A DNA stretch of 64,000 nucleotides from Natronorubrum thiooxidans (GCF_900156475.1 NZ_FTNR01000002.1:349030-413029), one strand, 5' to 3'; positions 27,124 to 35,502 are shown, counted from the stretch's first letter. The notes: a model not told the origin generated them from the sequence alone. A program made the numbers and translations.

Positions 27124-27618
27124 TCATGTCGGTGTCCCGAGAACAGCAATCTCGTAGTCGGCGATCGCCGACGGCGGCTGGAGGATGATGACCTGAAACG
27201 ACCAGGTCGCGGCCCCGGCCAGATCGCCGGCGCTATCGAGATACAGACCGAGTTGTGCTCCGGTGTCGTCGAAGACGCGAACACGAACTTCGACGAGCGC
27301 GATCCGATCGTCGCCGGTGTTCTCGACCGTTCCCTGCACCGTCGAGCCGCGGTATCCGTCCTCGAGGACGAACTCGTGGTCGGTAATCGTCACTGCCTCG
27401 AGGGGTGTGACACCGTTGTGTGATTCCTGTTGGGCGAGCGATTCCGCGGCGCTCATTTCCGCGGCCGAGCGGCTCCCGCCGTCAGTCTCGTCGACAGTGC
27501 CTGTCTCGTACTGGGGCTCGCTACCCACGCCACCGCCGTTGCAGCCAGCCAGTCCAGCGGTGGCTCCAGCCCCAACCGCAACCAGGACGCGTCGACGAGA
27601 CAGTGTCGACCGTGTCAT
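27124..27618 (-). CDS. Tat-exported lipoprotein with FxLYD-like domain
   Basis: Product of 164 aa. The signal carries the twin-arginine SRRRVLVAVGAGATAG and a lipobox LAGC at residues 23-26, so it is probably exported folded and anchored by lipid to the outer face of the membrane. Residues about 75-160 form a beta sandwich with 'VQGTVENTGDDRIALVEVRVRVFDDTG', the FxLYD pattern (seen as GLYLDSAGDL). Function is unknown. Confidence 0.82.
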   Translation of the reverse strand: MTRSTLSRRRVLVAVGAGATAGLAGCNGGGVGSEPQYETGTVDETDGGSRSAAEMSAAESLAQQESHNGVTPLEAVTITDHEFVLEDGYRGSTVQGTVENTGDDRIALVEVRVRVFDDTGAQLGLYLDSAGDLAGAATWSFQVIILQPPSAIADYEIAVLGTPT

Positions 27619-27741
27619 TGCTTTCGACCTCGCCAGTGGCGTGTGTCGGGGACCAAATGGCTGTTTCCATGACCAGTCATAGATGAACTGTCACCACGAA
27701 CCCATTTGAGTGTCGGCCCTGAACCGTCAGTTCTCCGCTTG

Positions 27742-27821
27742 ATACGGTCTGCTGTACCGATGTATCGCCGATCACCAGAGACGGGGTCAGTGATCGAGTG
27801 GGTGTCGCCATATGCAGCGCA
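27742..27821 (+). repeat. dispersed hairpin element, copy A (partly decayed)
   Basis: The left end ATACGGTCTGCTGTACCGA is identical to copies B and C. The middle keeps the short stem GATCAC/GTGATC round the G-rich loop 'GACGGGGTC'. The right arm is no longer recognisable as ACAGCAGTCCGT, so this copy has degenerated. It lies between two divergent genes, ending 34 bp before the ATG of the membrane protein. Confidence 0.7.
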
Positions 27822-27854
27822 GGCCCTTATTGCAGATTCTACCGACGTTGGCAT

Positions 27855-28907
27855 ATGGGGTCTTCTCAGACCGACGACACGCTCGAGTCCCACGGTACCG
27901 ATATCGGGAGCCGAACCGATTCACTGGCCCAGTTTCGGGAGTGGGTGCTCGTCGAGGGAGATCGGTTGCTCATCGCGGCGAGCATCTCACTTCTCGTCTT
28001 CGTGCTCTTGTTTGGTTTGAACGAGGGCGGTGTGATCTCGGTTGCCAACGAGGCTTCGGTCACCCGGCTCGCTGGTGGAATGATCGCCGGGACCTTCTCG
28101 CTTGTCACGCTCGTCGTCTCGATCAACCAGCTCATTCTCTCACAGGAGTTCGCTTCCGCCAACGACGCTCGCGACCAACTCGAGGGGATCATGGATATTC
28201 GAGCCGACATCGCAGCGCAGGCGAACGTGCCGGCGAGTCCGGCGTCGCCGACGAAACTGCTCGAACTCCTCATCGAGACGATCGCCGCACACGCCAGTGC
28301 CCTCGGTGACGCCACCACAGCACACGACGACGACCGCGGTGAGCTGATTCAGCGGTTCGTCAACAGCATCGAAGAGAGCACTGAGCGAACCCACGACACG
28401 CTCGAGCACACGAAGTTCGGAACGTTCACGGCGGTGTCGACGGCGATCGCCTACGACGCCACCTGGCAGCTCTACGTCGCCAGACAGCTCCGTGGACGGT
28501 ACGATGACTCGCCGTCGTCGGAGACGGCGACGACGCTCGAGGCGTTGATCGAGACGCTGGAGCTGTTTCTCATCGCTCGAGAGCATTTCAAAACAACGTA
28601 CTTACAGCGGGAACTCACACGCTTCTCGCAGTTGACCATCTACTGTGGCATCCCGGCGATTCTGGCAGCGATGACGCTTGGCTTGCTCTTTGGCGGGTTC
28701 AGTGGCGCGACCATCAGTGGCAGCTACCTGCCGTACGTCGTCAGTGGGCTCATTGCGATCGTCATCTCGCCGCTTGCGTTGCTCGCGTCGTACATCCTCC
28801 GTACCGCCGCCGTCACCCATCGAACGGCGTCGATCGGGCCGATGTTGCCACAGAAAGAGCCCGAAGCGGGGCCGTTCGATGTCTCCGCCGACGACGAGGC
28901 GAAGTGA
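27855..28907 (+). CDS. integral membrane protein of unknown function, 350 aa
   Basis: Two hydrophobic segments near residues 30-85 ('LLIAASISLLVFVLLFGL' and 'MIAGTFSLVTLVVSINQLIL') and two near 255-310 ('IPAILAAMTLGLLFGGF' and 'VSGLIAIVISPLALLASYIL') flank a central soluble, mostly helical region of about 165 residues. This layout recalls bestrophin-like or sensor-type membrane proteins, but I do not recognise a family. ATG 27855 is preferred to ATG 27798, which would take in the end of the hairpin element. Confidence 0.75.
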   Translation: MGSSQTDDTLESHGTDIGSRTDSLAQFREWVLVEGDRLLIAASISLLVFVLLFGLNEGGVISVANEASVTRLAGGMIAGTFSLVTLVVSINQLILSQEFASANDARDQLEGIMDIRADIAAQANVPASPASPTKLLELLIETIAAHASALGDATTAHDDDRGELIQRFVNSIEESTERTHDTLEHTKFGTFTAVSTAIAYDATWQLYVARQLRGRYDDSPSSETATTLEALIETLELFLIAREHFKTTYLQRELTRFSQLTIYCGIPAILAAMTLGLLFGGFSGATISGSYLPYVVSGLIAIVISPLALLASYILRTAAVTHRTASIGPMLPQKEPEAGPFDVSADDEAK

Positions 28908-29069
28908 GACGGGGACGACACATCAGTTCAGTCGCCGTCGACAAGCACTCGGTACGAGGCTTTCGACTCGAGAAGCACTGACTCACTCCCGAGGAGCGGT
29001 CGTGTTCGTCACCCATGGCGTGACTGTCGAGTTCGGCCTACCGCGTCAGCACGAACCCGCCAGTCGTGC

Positions 29070-30908
29070 CTATTCGTTGGTAATCACGTGGGTGACACAG
29101 CCGTCATCGACGACGGAGTCACCGACGAACAGCCGTGCACAGTTCTGGACGCCATCGGAGCCGCCGGGGAACCGATCTGCCGGCGCGATGTCGACGGTTA
29201 GCGTCAGTGTCGGGAGACAGTCGCCCGGTCCGAGTCCGGCACTGTTCGGATGGACTGCGGTAACGATCCCACCGGACACCGACGCCGTCCAACCGCTTCC
29301 CGATTCGGAGACGAACGAGAGTCCGTCCGGAAGGTCGTCAGTCACGCGAATCCGCCCGTCACAGTGGTGTTTACCCGTGTTGCAGACATCGATCTCGTAC
29401 GTCGCCTGCTGGCCGTAGGTAAACTCGCTAGCGGCGCGTTTCGTGATCTCGAGTCCATCACAGCCGCCGTCGGGAGGCCGAACGGGCACGTCGACGCAGT
29501 CGCGGTTGGTGTCGGGGTCGGCATCGTCGTACTCGAGGCTCGCACAGTTGCGGATCCGGTCGCCGGTTTCGTCCAGCGATCCGATCTCGACCTCGAGCGT
29601 GATCGGCGGGAGACACGCTCCGGGTGACAGGCCAGTGCTGTTCCCGTGCTCGCAGGTGACGACCCCGCCACTTTCGGTGACGGTCCAGCCGGTTCCGCTT
29701 CCGGAGACGAAGCTGACGCCACTCGGGAGCGAATCGATCACCGAAACCGGTCCACGACAGAGCTGGTCACTGTCGTTGCAGACGGTGAGTTCGAACTCGG
29801 TCGTGTCGCCCGGCGAGACGTGTGTCCCGTCATGGGTTTTGGTGATCGACAGGTCACATTCGCCGTGGCCACCCGCATCGGTGTGGATTGGCACGTTGGC
29901 ACAGTCACGCTTGTTGCTCGCGCTCGTGTCGCCCTGTTCGACGGTGGCGCAGTTGACGATTGCATCGCCGACCGCGTCTCCCTCGTCGACCTCGACTTCG
30001 AGGGTGAGCGTCGGGAGACAGTCCCCGGGGCCGAGGCCGTTCGAGTGGGGATGTTCACAGGTGACGACACCGCCGCTTTCGGTGCAGGTCCAGTCGGTGC
30101 CGCTGCTCGAGACGTACGTCATCCCGGCCGGCAGGTCGTCGACGACCGTGACGGGACCCGGTCGGCACGTGCCGTCGCCGTCGTTACAGACGGTGAGTTC
30201 GAACGCCGTCGTCTCGCCGGGTTCGACCGGCTCGCCGTCGCCGGCGTGTTCTTTGGTGATCGAGAGATCACACACCTCGTCGCCCGGTTCATCGTCACAG
30301 TCACAGACCACCGCCGCGTCGATCAACAGTCCGGTGATGGTCATATTGTTGTACACCGTGGCCCGGAGCGTGTACTGCCCGGGCCCAACCGGCTGGCTGA
30401 CCGGCCCTTTCAGCGTCGTGTGCCCGGAATCCTGGGCAAGCGTGGTGGTTCCGGACGGCCCCTCGAGTTCGATCGTCGCGTCGTCATCGACGGACCACTG
30501 GTTGATCCGGAGCTCGCACTGCTCGTCGGTCCAACTGTCGGCGATTTCGAAGTCGATCTCGTAGACGTAGTCACCGAGGGGGTCTGAGGGCGCGGGCCAG
30601 CCACCGGTGCCGTATGGATCGATCCAGTTTGCAGTGGGCAGCGTGACCCACTGGGAAACCGGTTCGATGCTCACTGCCTGTCCCGTCGTCCCGTCGGGTG
30701 AACTGGCGACGCGCCAGTCGGGGTCAGTCGTCCCGAACGCATCGGGCGTCCCGTTCGTCGTGCCGGTACAGAGGTCGATCGTGAGGTCGTCACAGGAGCC
30801 ACCGTTGCCCCCGTTGCCATTGCCGATGCAGCCAGCCATCGCCACGGCACCCCCAGCACCCAGTGTCCGAAGGATGCGTCTGCGGGAGATCGGTCCCTCG
30901 TCGCTCAT
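29070..30908 (-). CDS. Tat-exported, Cys-rich lipoprotein with three DUF11 repeats
   Basis: Product of 612 aa. A twin-arginine signal (SRRRILRTLGAGG) ends in the lipobox MAGC (C27). Residues about 40-205 form a beta-rich domain with 'EIDFEIADSWTDEQCELRINQW'. Three DUF11 repeats follow at about 213-350, 351-480 and 485-605; each has 'LSITKxH...FELTVCN', 'DDLPxGMTYVS' and 'GLGPGDCLPTLTLEV'. Each repeat holds four or more Cys at matching places, which is rare in haloarchaeal proteins and suggests extracellular disulfides. It is probably a surface or adhesion-type protein. Upstream is a 588-bp gap. Confidence 0.85.
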   Translation of the reverse strand: MSDEGPISRRRILRTLGAGGAVAMAGCIGNGNGGNGGSCDDLTIDLCTGTTNGTPDAFGTTDPDWRVASSPDGTTGQAVSIEPVSQWVTLPTANWIDPYGTGGWPAPSDPLGDYVYEIDFEIADSWTDEQCELRINQWSVDDDATIELEGPSGTTTLAQDSGHTTLKGPVSQPVGPGQYTLRATVYNNMTITGLLIDAAVVCDCDDEPGDEVCDLSITKEHAGDGEPVEPGETTAFELTVCNDGDGTCRPGPVTVVDDLPAGMTYVSSSGTDWTCTESGGVVTCEHPHSNGLGPGDCLPTLTLEVEVDEGDAVGDAIVNCATVEQGDTSASNKRDCANVPIHTDAGGHGECDLSITKTHDGTHVSPGDTTEFELTVCNDSDQLCRGPVSVIDSLPSGVSFVSGSGTGWTVTESGGVVTCEHGNSTGLSPGACLPPITLEVEIGSLDETGDRIRNCASLEYDDADPDTNRDCVDVPVRPPDGGCDGLEITKRAASEFTYGQQATYEIDVCNTGKHHCDGRIRVTDDLPDGLSFVSESGSGWTASVSGGIVTAVHPNSAGLGPGDCLPTLTLTVDIAPADRFPGGSDGVQNCARLFVGDSVVDDGCVTHVITNE

Positions 30909-31496
30909 TGAATCCTCGAGTCCCCGGCGGTCTCGTCTCTCGAACTCGTCGCCGTCGGCTGTGATCGGTCACGGTAGCGGTCGTCAGTGTCGGTTCCCGT
31001 CTCACCGATGGACCACCGCTGGCAACCGAACGTTGTTTGCTGTGTGCGTTGCTGGTTCTGAACAGATCCATCCCCCCATGACCACCGCGGACGGTCGTCA
31101 CAGTGCTGCCGCTGGCCAACGTATCGTGCTATCATATGCAGTGAATGAAGCCCGTTCCAGTCGGTTTCCCGACACGGATGGGGCTCTACCTTGCTACTGA
31201 TGGGCAAGACGGTGATAAGTACTTTCCGGGAGAACGTCCTTTTATACAATAGTTTCCGCGTGACCGTAATACAGCCGTCTGCGCGGTGGTCACGTTCAGG
31301 TTCCGTCGTCACCGGTGTTCGTGTCCGCCGGTGGTGACACGGCACGTGGACCGCCGTCCGCGCGGGCGGGAACAGAGGTACTATCAGTAGGTCGTGTCCA
31401 ACGCCTCCGCTCAGAGCCTGTCTGCGGCCTCGAGAAACGCTTCCGGCACGCCTGTATGCGGCTTCGCTCAAGTCCCACCGGCGCGTCGTGGCCGTC
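30909..31496. other. 588-bp intergenic region without a supported gene
   Basis: No frame here has haloarchaeal protein composition. I see an AT-rich patch CCTTTTATACAATAGTTTCC near 31236-31255 that could be a promoter facing either way, and an imperfect hairpin with arms GTCACCGG and CCGGTGGTGAC near 31307-31340. It is 324-398 bp upstream of the DUF11 gene start, so a long leader or a lost gene are both possible. Confidence 0.4.
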
Positions 31497-31730
31497 TTAC
31501 GCGAGACTCGCCTCCTCGTCCGACGAGTCGGAATCTCCGATTCCCTCGTCGTCGTCCCGTTCCTGTCCGTTTCCGGTCCCCTCTTCGGCGGCAGGTTCGT
31601 CGTCTTCGGCTTCGGAGTCCGCTGGTGGATCTTCCTCACCCGGACCGCCGCACCCGGCGAGAAGGGCAGTCGACACTGTGACACCCGTCGCCTGGAGGAC
31701 TCGGCGTCGCGTCTGTCGCGCTCGTCTCAT
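31497..31730 (-). CDS. small acidic Tat lipoprotein, 77 aa
   Basis: MRRARQTRRRVLQATGVTVSTALLAGCGG is a complete signal with two Arg runs and a lipobox LAGC; the mature part is about 50 residues of Glu, Asp, Ser and Gly with no fold expected. It ends EEASLA. It may be a lipid-anchored surface peptide, or the remainder of a longer gene. ATG 31730 is chosen because the Tat motif then begins within the first ten residues; a start 23 codons earlier is possible. Confidence 0.65.
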   Translation of the reverse strand: MRRARQTRRRVLQATGVTVSTALLAGCGGPGEEDPPADSEAEDDEPAAEEGTGNGQERDDDEGIGDSDSSDEEASLA

Positions 31731-32000
31731 ATCGTCACTCTGCGTTTCCAAACCGATACGCCCAGAGCCGACACTTGCGTGGTCAGAGCTGGCAGACATT
31801 CAGTCTACTGTGACAGTCAGTCGCCACGGCCTGTTCGTGGCGATCCACAGGTCGACCGACGATATTTCACACGTTATGAAGGCATTAGAAGTAGTCTCAA
31901 CTCCTCTAGGACAGTTTCATGTCTCGAGTCGAGGGGGATCCGGTCGGCTGGGATCGCTCACAGTGTTTAACCCTCTCCGGCGATTCACTCTACATAACCG

Positions 32001-32966
32001 ATGAAACGCCCGACCCGCCAGAAAGCGCGTGACGATCAGAAAGAGCACGAAACAACTGAGCAAGAGGGCGTTCGCACCTGTCCGGAGTGTGACTCGACCT
32101 CACTCATCCGAAGCTCGGACGAGAGCGAGGTCAGTTGCGAAGACTGCGGGTTGATCCTCGAGGAAGAGGCCATCGACCGCGGGCCGGAGTGGCGGGCGTT
32201 CAATCACTCCGAACGCGACAGCAAATCCCGCGTCGGCGCGCCGACGACCCAGACGATGCACGACAAGGGGTTGACGACCACGATCGACTGGAAGAACAAA
32301 GACGCCTACGGTCGGTCGCTGTCTTCGGACAAGCGAAACCAGATGAACCGACTGCGCAAATGGCAAGAGCGCATCCGAACCAAAGACGCCGGCGAGCGAA
32401 ACCTCCAGTTCGCCCTCTCCGAGACCGACCGGATGGCCTCCGCACTCGGCGTCCCGCGCTCGGTGCGAGAGGTCGCCAGCGTCCTCTACCGGCGCGCGCT
32501 CAGCGAGGACCTCATCCGCGGCCGCTCGATCGAGGGCGTCGCCACGAGTACGCTGTACGCCGCCTGTCGAATGGAGGGCATCCCGCGCTCACTGGACGAA
32601 GTCGCGGCCGTCTCGCGCGTCGAACGCATGGAGATCGGCCGCACGTATCGGTATATCTCCCAGGAACTCAGCCTCGAGATGGAGCCCGTCGATCCGAAGA
32701 AGTACGTGCCGCGATTCTGTTCGGAACTCGACCTCTCCGAGGAGGTCCAGGCGAAGGCCAACGAGATCATCGACACCACCGCCGAACAGGGGATGCTCTC
32801 GGGCAAGTCGCCAACCGGCTACGCCGCGGCCGCAATCTACGCGAGCGCGCTGCTCTGTAACGAGAAAAAGACCCAGCGCGAGGTCGCCGACGTCGCGCAG
32901 GTGACCGAGGTCACCATCCGAAACCGATACCAGGAGCAGATCGACGCGATGGGGATCTATAGTTAG
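32001..32966 (+). CDS. tfb: transcription initiation factor TFB
   Basis: Product of 321 aa. TFB bridges TBP-DNA and RNA polymerase. The zinc ribbon uses C27, C30, C46 and C49; the B-reader/linker reads 'DRGPEWRAFNHSERDSKSRVGAPTT'; two cyclin folds follow at about 125-215 and 225-315, the second with 'GKSPTGYAAAAIYASALL' and the helix-turn-helix 'TQREVADVAQVTEVTIRNRYQEQ' that contacts the BRE. Haloarchaea carry several TFBs, and the number in this genome cannot be seen. The gene is single, with a 270-bp upstream region. Confidence 0.95.
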   Translation: MKRPTRQKARDDQKEHETTEQEGVRTCPECDSTSLIRSSDESEVSCEDCGLILEEEAIDRGPEWRAFNHSERDSKSRVGAPTTQTMHDKGLTTTIDWKNKDAYGRSLSSDKRNQMNRLRKWQERIRTKDAGERNLQFALSETDRMASALGVPRSVREVASVLYRRALSEDLIRGRSIEGVATSTLYAACRMEGIPRSLDEVAAVSRVERMEIGRTYRYISQELSLEMEPVDPKKYVPRFCSELDLSEEVQAKANEIIDTTAEQGMLSGKSPTGYAAAAIYASALLCNEKKTQREVADVAQVTEVTIRNRYQEQIDAMGIYS

Positions 32967-33353
32967 GGACTCGAGCGCCGTCGACGACGTCGTTGCAGGT
33001 ACTGTGCACGGTTTTTCGGTGTGGTGTCAGTGGCTAGTGAGCGACTGGCTCGAGCGGTTTTCAGCAGTGCTGGTGTCGTTGGCTGGGACTGCGTCGTCCG
33101 CTCGGACATCCTACTGGCTCGTGTGCTCGACTCACTGACCGGCCTAGAACACAGTTGGCTGTCGGTTTCTCGGGGAGTAGCTGTGGCTCGAGTGGGTGGT
33201 GGCTCGAGAGGTGCACACGATGTTCCTGATCTCGTGTGTAGATTTCGGGGACCGTTCAGCAGCGTACGGTTGGTTTTTGACTACGAAAATGGGAAGAGAC
33301 CATGTACTGTGTTGGGAAACGGTTTTAACGAATAAACTTAGTGTCACACAATC
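32967..33353. other. 387-bp intergenic region at the edge of the AT-rich island
   Basis: The first half has normal GC and a T5 run (33012-33016) that may end tfb transcription. From about 33270 base composition changes to AT-rich, and TTTAACGAATAAAC at 33324-33337 is a likely promoter for the next gene. A frame of 104 codons at 33021-33335 is not supported as a gene. Confidence 0.5.
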
Positions 33354-33788
33354 ATGACGGACTACTATCTTGCAATCTGTGCCAGTGGTCATCTTATTGA
33401 TTCAGATGAGGTTACGGTAACAGAACAAATCAACAAAGATAGTTTTATGCAAAAACAATATCCAAGACAAAATTATAATGTTTCATATGACTTTTGTCCT
33501 GACTGTGGGGCCGAAGTTTTGACATCTTGTCCAGAGTGTAATTCTAACTTACAAATAGAGTATCATGGACCACCTTATCCTGAGGAGAATCACATTCCAA
33601 GTTTCTGTTACAGTTGTGGCAAATCATTTCCTTGGACTGCGACAGTAGAGGCGGAAAAACAGCGTGAAGGTAACTTCCTTGATATTGATGACTCAGAGAT
33701 TGACGGTCATTTTTACCCAAATTTCGTATACGAGATCAATCTCTGTTATAAAGTGAAAGCAGATCAAGCAGTCTTAGTTCTCAATTGA
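33354..33788 (+). CDS. DUF2321-like zinc-ribbon protein in AT-rich DNA
   Basis: Product of 144 aa. After 'LAICASGHLIDSDEV' come three CxxC pairs: C48/C51 (FCPDCG), C59/C62 (SCPECN) and C85/C88 (FCYSCGKSFPW). The order 'GHxI...CPDCG...CPEC...CGKxFPW' matches the DUF2321 family as I recall it. The gene uses many A- or T-ending codons and Lys, Asn and Ile, unlike the rest of the window, so it was acquired from a donor with lower GC. The following HEPN-like gene, 48 bp away, shares this composition. Confidence 0.7.
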   Translation: MTDYYLAICASGHLIDSDEVTVTEQINKDSFMQKQYPRQNYNVSYDFCPDCGAEVLTSCPECNSNLQIEYHGPPYPEENHIPSFCYSCGKSFPWTATVEAEKQREGNFLDIDDSEIDGHFYPNFVYEINLCYKVKADQAVLVLN

Positions 33789-33836
33789 AAGCTAATTGAA
33801 AGTTTAATAATCGATATTTTACGTTCTGTCTTCACA

Positions 33837-34133
33837 ATGAAGGACGTAGACATATTCTACGATACTGAAAATAATAGGTCACATCGACTTTCACATTTAA
33901 TTAAGAATATGAAGTCTCGACGGACGGAACTTGAAAAATATGGACCTAACCTCGATCAGCGATTCTTCCGGGCAATCAGTGATCTGAAATACCGTGGTGA
34001 TGCGTCTGCCCATGCAATCGAAGAAGATCCCTCACAAGATGACTTAGAAGAAAAATCCAAATCGGCTACAAATGTCGCAAAGATTTTATTCCGACTCAAG
34101 ACAGAAGCGAAAACGGCTCATCGAAATAATTGA
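33837..34133 (+). CDS. small HEPN/DUF4145-like helical protein in AT-rich DNA
   Basis: Product of 98 aa. The C-terminal half reads 'ISDLKYRGDASAHAIEED' followed by a long helix, which recalls the 'LRxxGNxxAH' turn of HEPN/DUF4145 domains found in abortive-infection and toxin proteins. The likeness is partial: the usual RxxxxH pair is seen only loosely as R53...H58. Low GC like its neighbour, probably the same transfer event and a two-gene operon. It may be a fragment of a longer DUF4145 protein. A Cys-ribbon protein plus a HEPN-like protein suggests a defence or toxin-type module, as inference only. Confidence 0.55.
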   Translation: MKDVDIFYDTENNRSHRLSHLIKNMKSRRTELEKYGPNLDQRFFRAISDLKYRGDASAHAIEEDPSQDDLEEKSKSATNVAKILFRLKTEAKTAHRNN

Positions 34134-34203
34134 ATATCAAGCATTACGCCAGTTTCCTTCTTCATTAATATCGTTTCGAAAAATGCTCGACCTCTGTTTA
34201 TAT

Positions 34204-34298
34204 GCGCGAATTCGAATCACGCGAGACTCGCTGTGCTCGTCTCGCTTGCTCTCGTTTGCTTCGCTCACGAGAACGCGGTTACGGCCACCCAAAGGCCG
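34204..34298 (-). pseudogene. broken partial copy of tRNA-Pro, split by 56 bp
   Basis: GCGCGAATTCGAATC at 34204-34218 is identical to the T-arm part of the intact tRNA-Pro at 34334-34348, and GCGGTTACGGCCACCC at 34275-34290 plus the next bases (one mismatch) match 34349-34372. Between the two halves, 34219-34274 holds a low-complexity insert of GAG/CTC type repeats. The 5' acceptor half of the tRNA is missing. This looks like an attachment-site duplication left by an element integrated at the tRNA 3' end. Confidence 0.75.
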
Positions 34299-34327
34299 TC
34301 GCTGCGGCAATTGAAAGTGGGGAAAAG

Positions 34328-34400
34328 TGGGCCGGCGCGAATTCGAATCGCGGTTACGGCCACCCGAAGGCCGAAGGATACCAAGCTACCCCACCGGCCC
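34328..34400 (-). tRNA. tRNA-Pro (anticodon CGG)
   Basis: The 73-nt gene reads leftwards from 34400. The acceptor stem is GGGCCGG with CCGGCCC; the anticodon stem CGGCC/GGCCG holds the 7-nt loop TTCGGGT, giving anticodon CGG for codon CCG; the T arm is CGCGA-TTCGAAT-TCGCG; the discriminator is A. The D arm contains the usual AGCTTGGTA loop. No intron is present. The CCA end is not encoded. Its 3' end faces the AT-rich island. Confidence 0.95.
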
Positions 34401-34423
34401 GCAAGTGTACTGTGAGCGCCCGA

Positions 34424-34432
34424 TTGTTTAAC
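34424..34432 (-). promoter_or_regulatory. TATA-like box of tRNA-Pro
   Basis: Reading leftwards, GTTAAACAAT is centred about 27 bp upstream of the first base of the tRNA, the expected place for TBP/TFB binding. Confidence 0.55.
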
Positions 34433-34480
34433 GCTTCCGGAACCGCTCAATTGGGGCGCTTGCTGGCGATTTGTGCCCGC

Positions 34481-35077
34481 TCAAAACCGCTCGTAGCCGT
34501 CCGTATCCAGATAGTGATGGGCCACCGTGATCGCCTGATCGGCGTGTAACAACTCCGGCCCGAGTCGAATCCGCTGGTCGACGGCCTCCTCGAGCACGCG
34601 TTCTTCCGCCGGCGTGAAATCGTGGTGGTCCGAGAGGACGAACACGGGATTTTCGAGCCCGCCGGCGTCGACCACGGCGTCGCCGTCCTCGTGGAGTTGG
34701 ACGACGGTTCCGTCGGCGGCGATCGCCTCGAGGGTGGCCTCGAAGCCGCGTCGATAGAGCTCGATGCCGGGGCTCGGCTCGGCAGGGAGCGCGCCGATAG
34801 CGTCCTCGCGATGCTCGAGCGCCTTGCGAACCAGTGCAGCGGTGCTTCGTTCGTCGGGGTTGAGCCGCCGCAGTTCGCTGCCGTCGAACGTGATCGTGAG
34901 TTCGTCCTGAATGACGAGGTGGGTGCGGACGTCCTCCCGGATGCCATGCGAGGTGACGAAGGAGGCGGTGATCGACCGACAGAGCGCATCGAGACGGCCG
35001 GCCCCACCGGCGAGATCGTCGAGCGAGAAGTCGGGCGTCGTCGGCACGTCGTGGGCGATGAGTACGAACTGGCGCAT
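34481..35077 (-). CDS. trmY: tRNA (pseudouridine(54)-N1)-methyltransferase
   Basis: Product of 198 aa, SPOUT class. It methylates pseudouridine 54 in the T-loop to m1-psi, which takes the place of ribothymidine in haloarchaea. The start MRQFVLIAHDVPTTPDFSLDDLAGGAGRLD (residues 1-30) and 'SHGIREDVRTHLVIQDE' are TrmY marks; the trefoil-knot SAM site is in 'NPVFVLSDHHDFTPAEERVL'. It lies 81 bp downstream of tRNA-Pro's promoter side, and pus10, which makes the substrate pseudouridine, is 2.3 kb away. Base composition is normal, so it is not part of the island. Confidence 0.92.
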   Translation of the reverse strand: MRQFVLIAHDVPTTPDFSLDDLAGGAGRLDALCRSITASFVTSHGIREDVRTHLVIQDELTITFDGSELRRLNPDERSTAALVRKALEHREDAIGALPAEPSPGIELYRRGFEATLEAIAADGTVVQLHEDGDAVVDAGGLENPVFVLSDHHDFTPAEERVLEEAVDQRIRLGPELLHADQAITVAHHYLDTDGYERF

Positions 35078-35251
35078 ACCGGAGGGTGGACGACCGACGG
35101 GATAGCCGCCACGGTTTCGCGAGCCGTTTCGCAGTCCGTGTGTAGGGCTACCATATCATGAAAACCGACGCCAGCGCGGCCGGATGGACCGATTCGACAT
35201 TGCATAGGCATGGCCAACCGTTTTCCCCGCTATCCAGTATGGAGTGCTTGC

Positions 35252-35425
35252 ATGGCGAAATTACAGTCGTCTCGGACGGGCGACAACGGCCAGCAAGTAC
35301 TTATGCTTCTCGAGGGACGCTCGTGTCCGTACTGTACTGCGGGCGAACTCAAGCGGGGGACCTACAAGGACAACCGGGCGGTGATTTGTGACCACTGCGA
35401 GACGCCACACGCACAACTGTGGTAG
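35252..35425 (+). CDS. HVO_A0556-type small zinc-finger protein, 57 aa
   Basis: The protein reads MAKLQSSRTGDNGQQVLML, then a CPYC...CDHC zinc ribbon (C26, C29, C45, C48 approximately) and ends PHAQLW. I recognise the pattern 'LLEGRxCxYC...GxYKxNxAVxCDxCxTPxAQLW' from the haloarchaeal small zinc-finger family named after HVO_A0556. Function is unknown. ATG 35252 fits the family start; an ATG 14 codons upstream is in frame. Confidence 0.78.
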   Translation: MAKLQSSRTGDNGQQVLMLLEGRSCPYCTAGELKRGTYKDNRAVICDHCETPHAQLW

Positions 35426-35502
35426 CGACTCGAGTCGTACCCAAAAACAACTGTTTCGACCGTCTCAGCTTCGACCACGACGTCGCTGGCTGCAGGTGTT
35501 GA

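Noticed and set aside
29443..30564. Long plus-strand frame antisense to the DUF11 lipoprotein
   Set aside because: Ser/Val/Pro-rich repetitive composition follows from the repeats on the other strand; the minus-strand frame has signal peptide and domains.
33021..33335. Open frame of 104 codons after tfb
   Set aside because: The product is basic to neutral and Val/Arg/Ser rich without the acidity of haloarchaeal proteins, there is no promoter at a useful distance, and it crosses the base-composition boundary.
34447..35217. Larger frame covering trmY on the same strand
   Set aside because: It is an out-of-frame shadow of trmY, made of Ser/Arg/Thr-rich translation typical of the wrong frame in GC-rich DNA.
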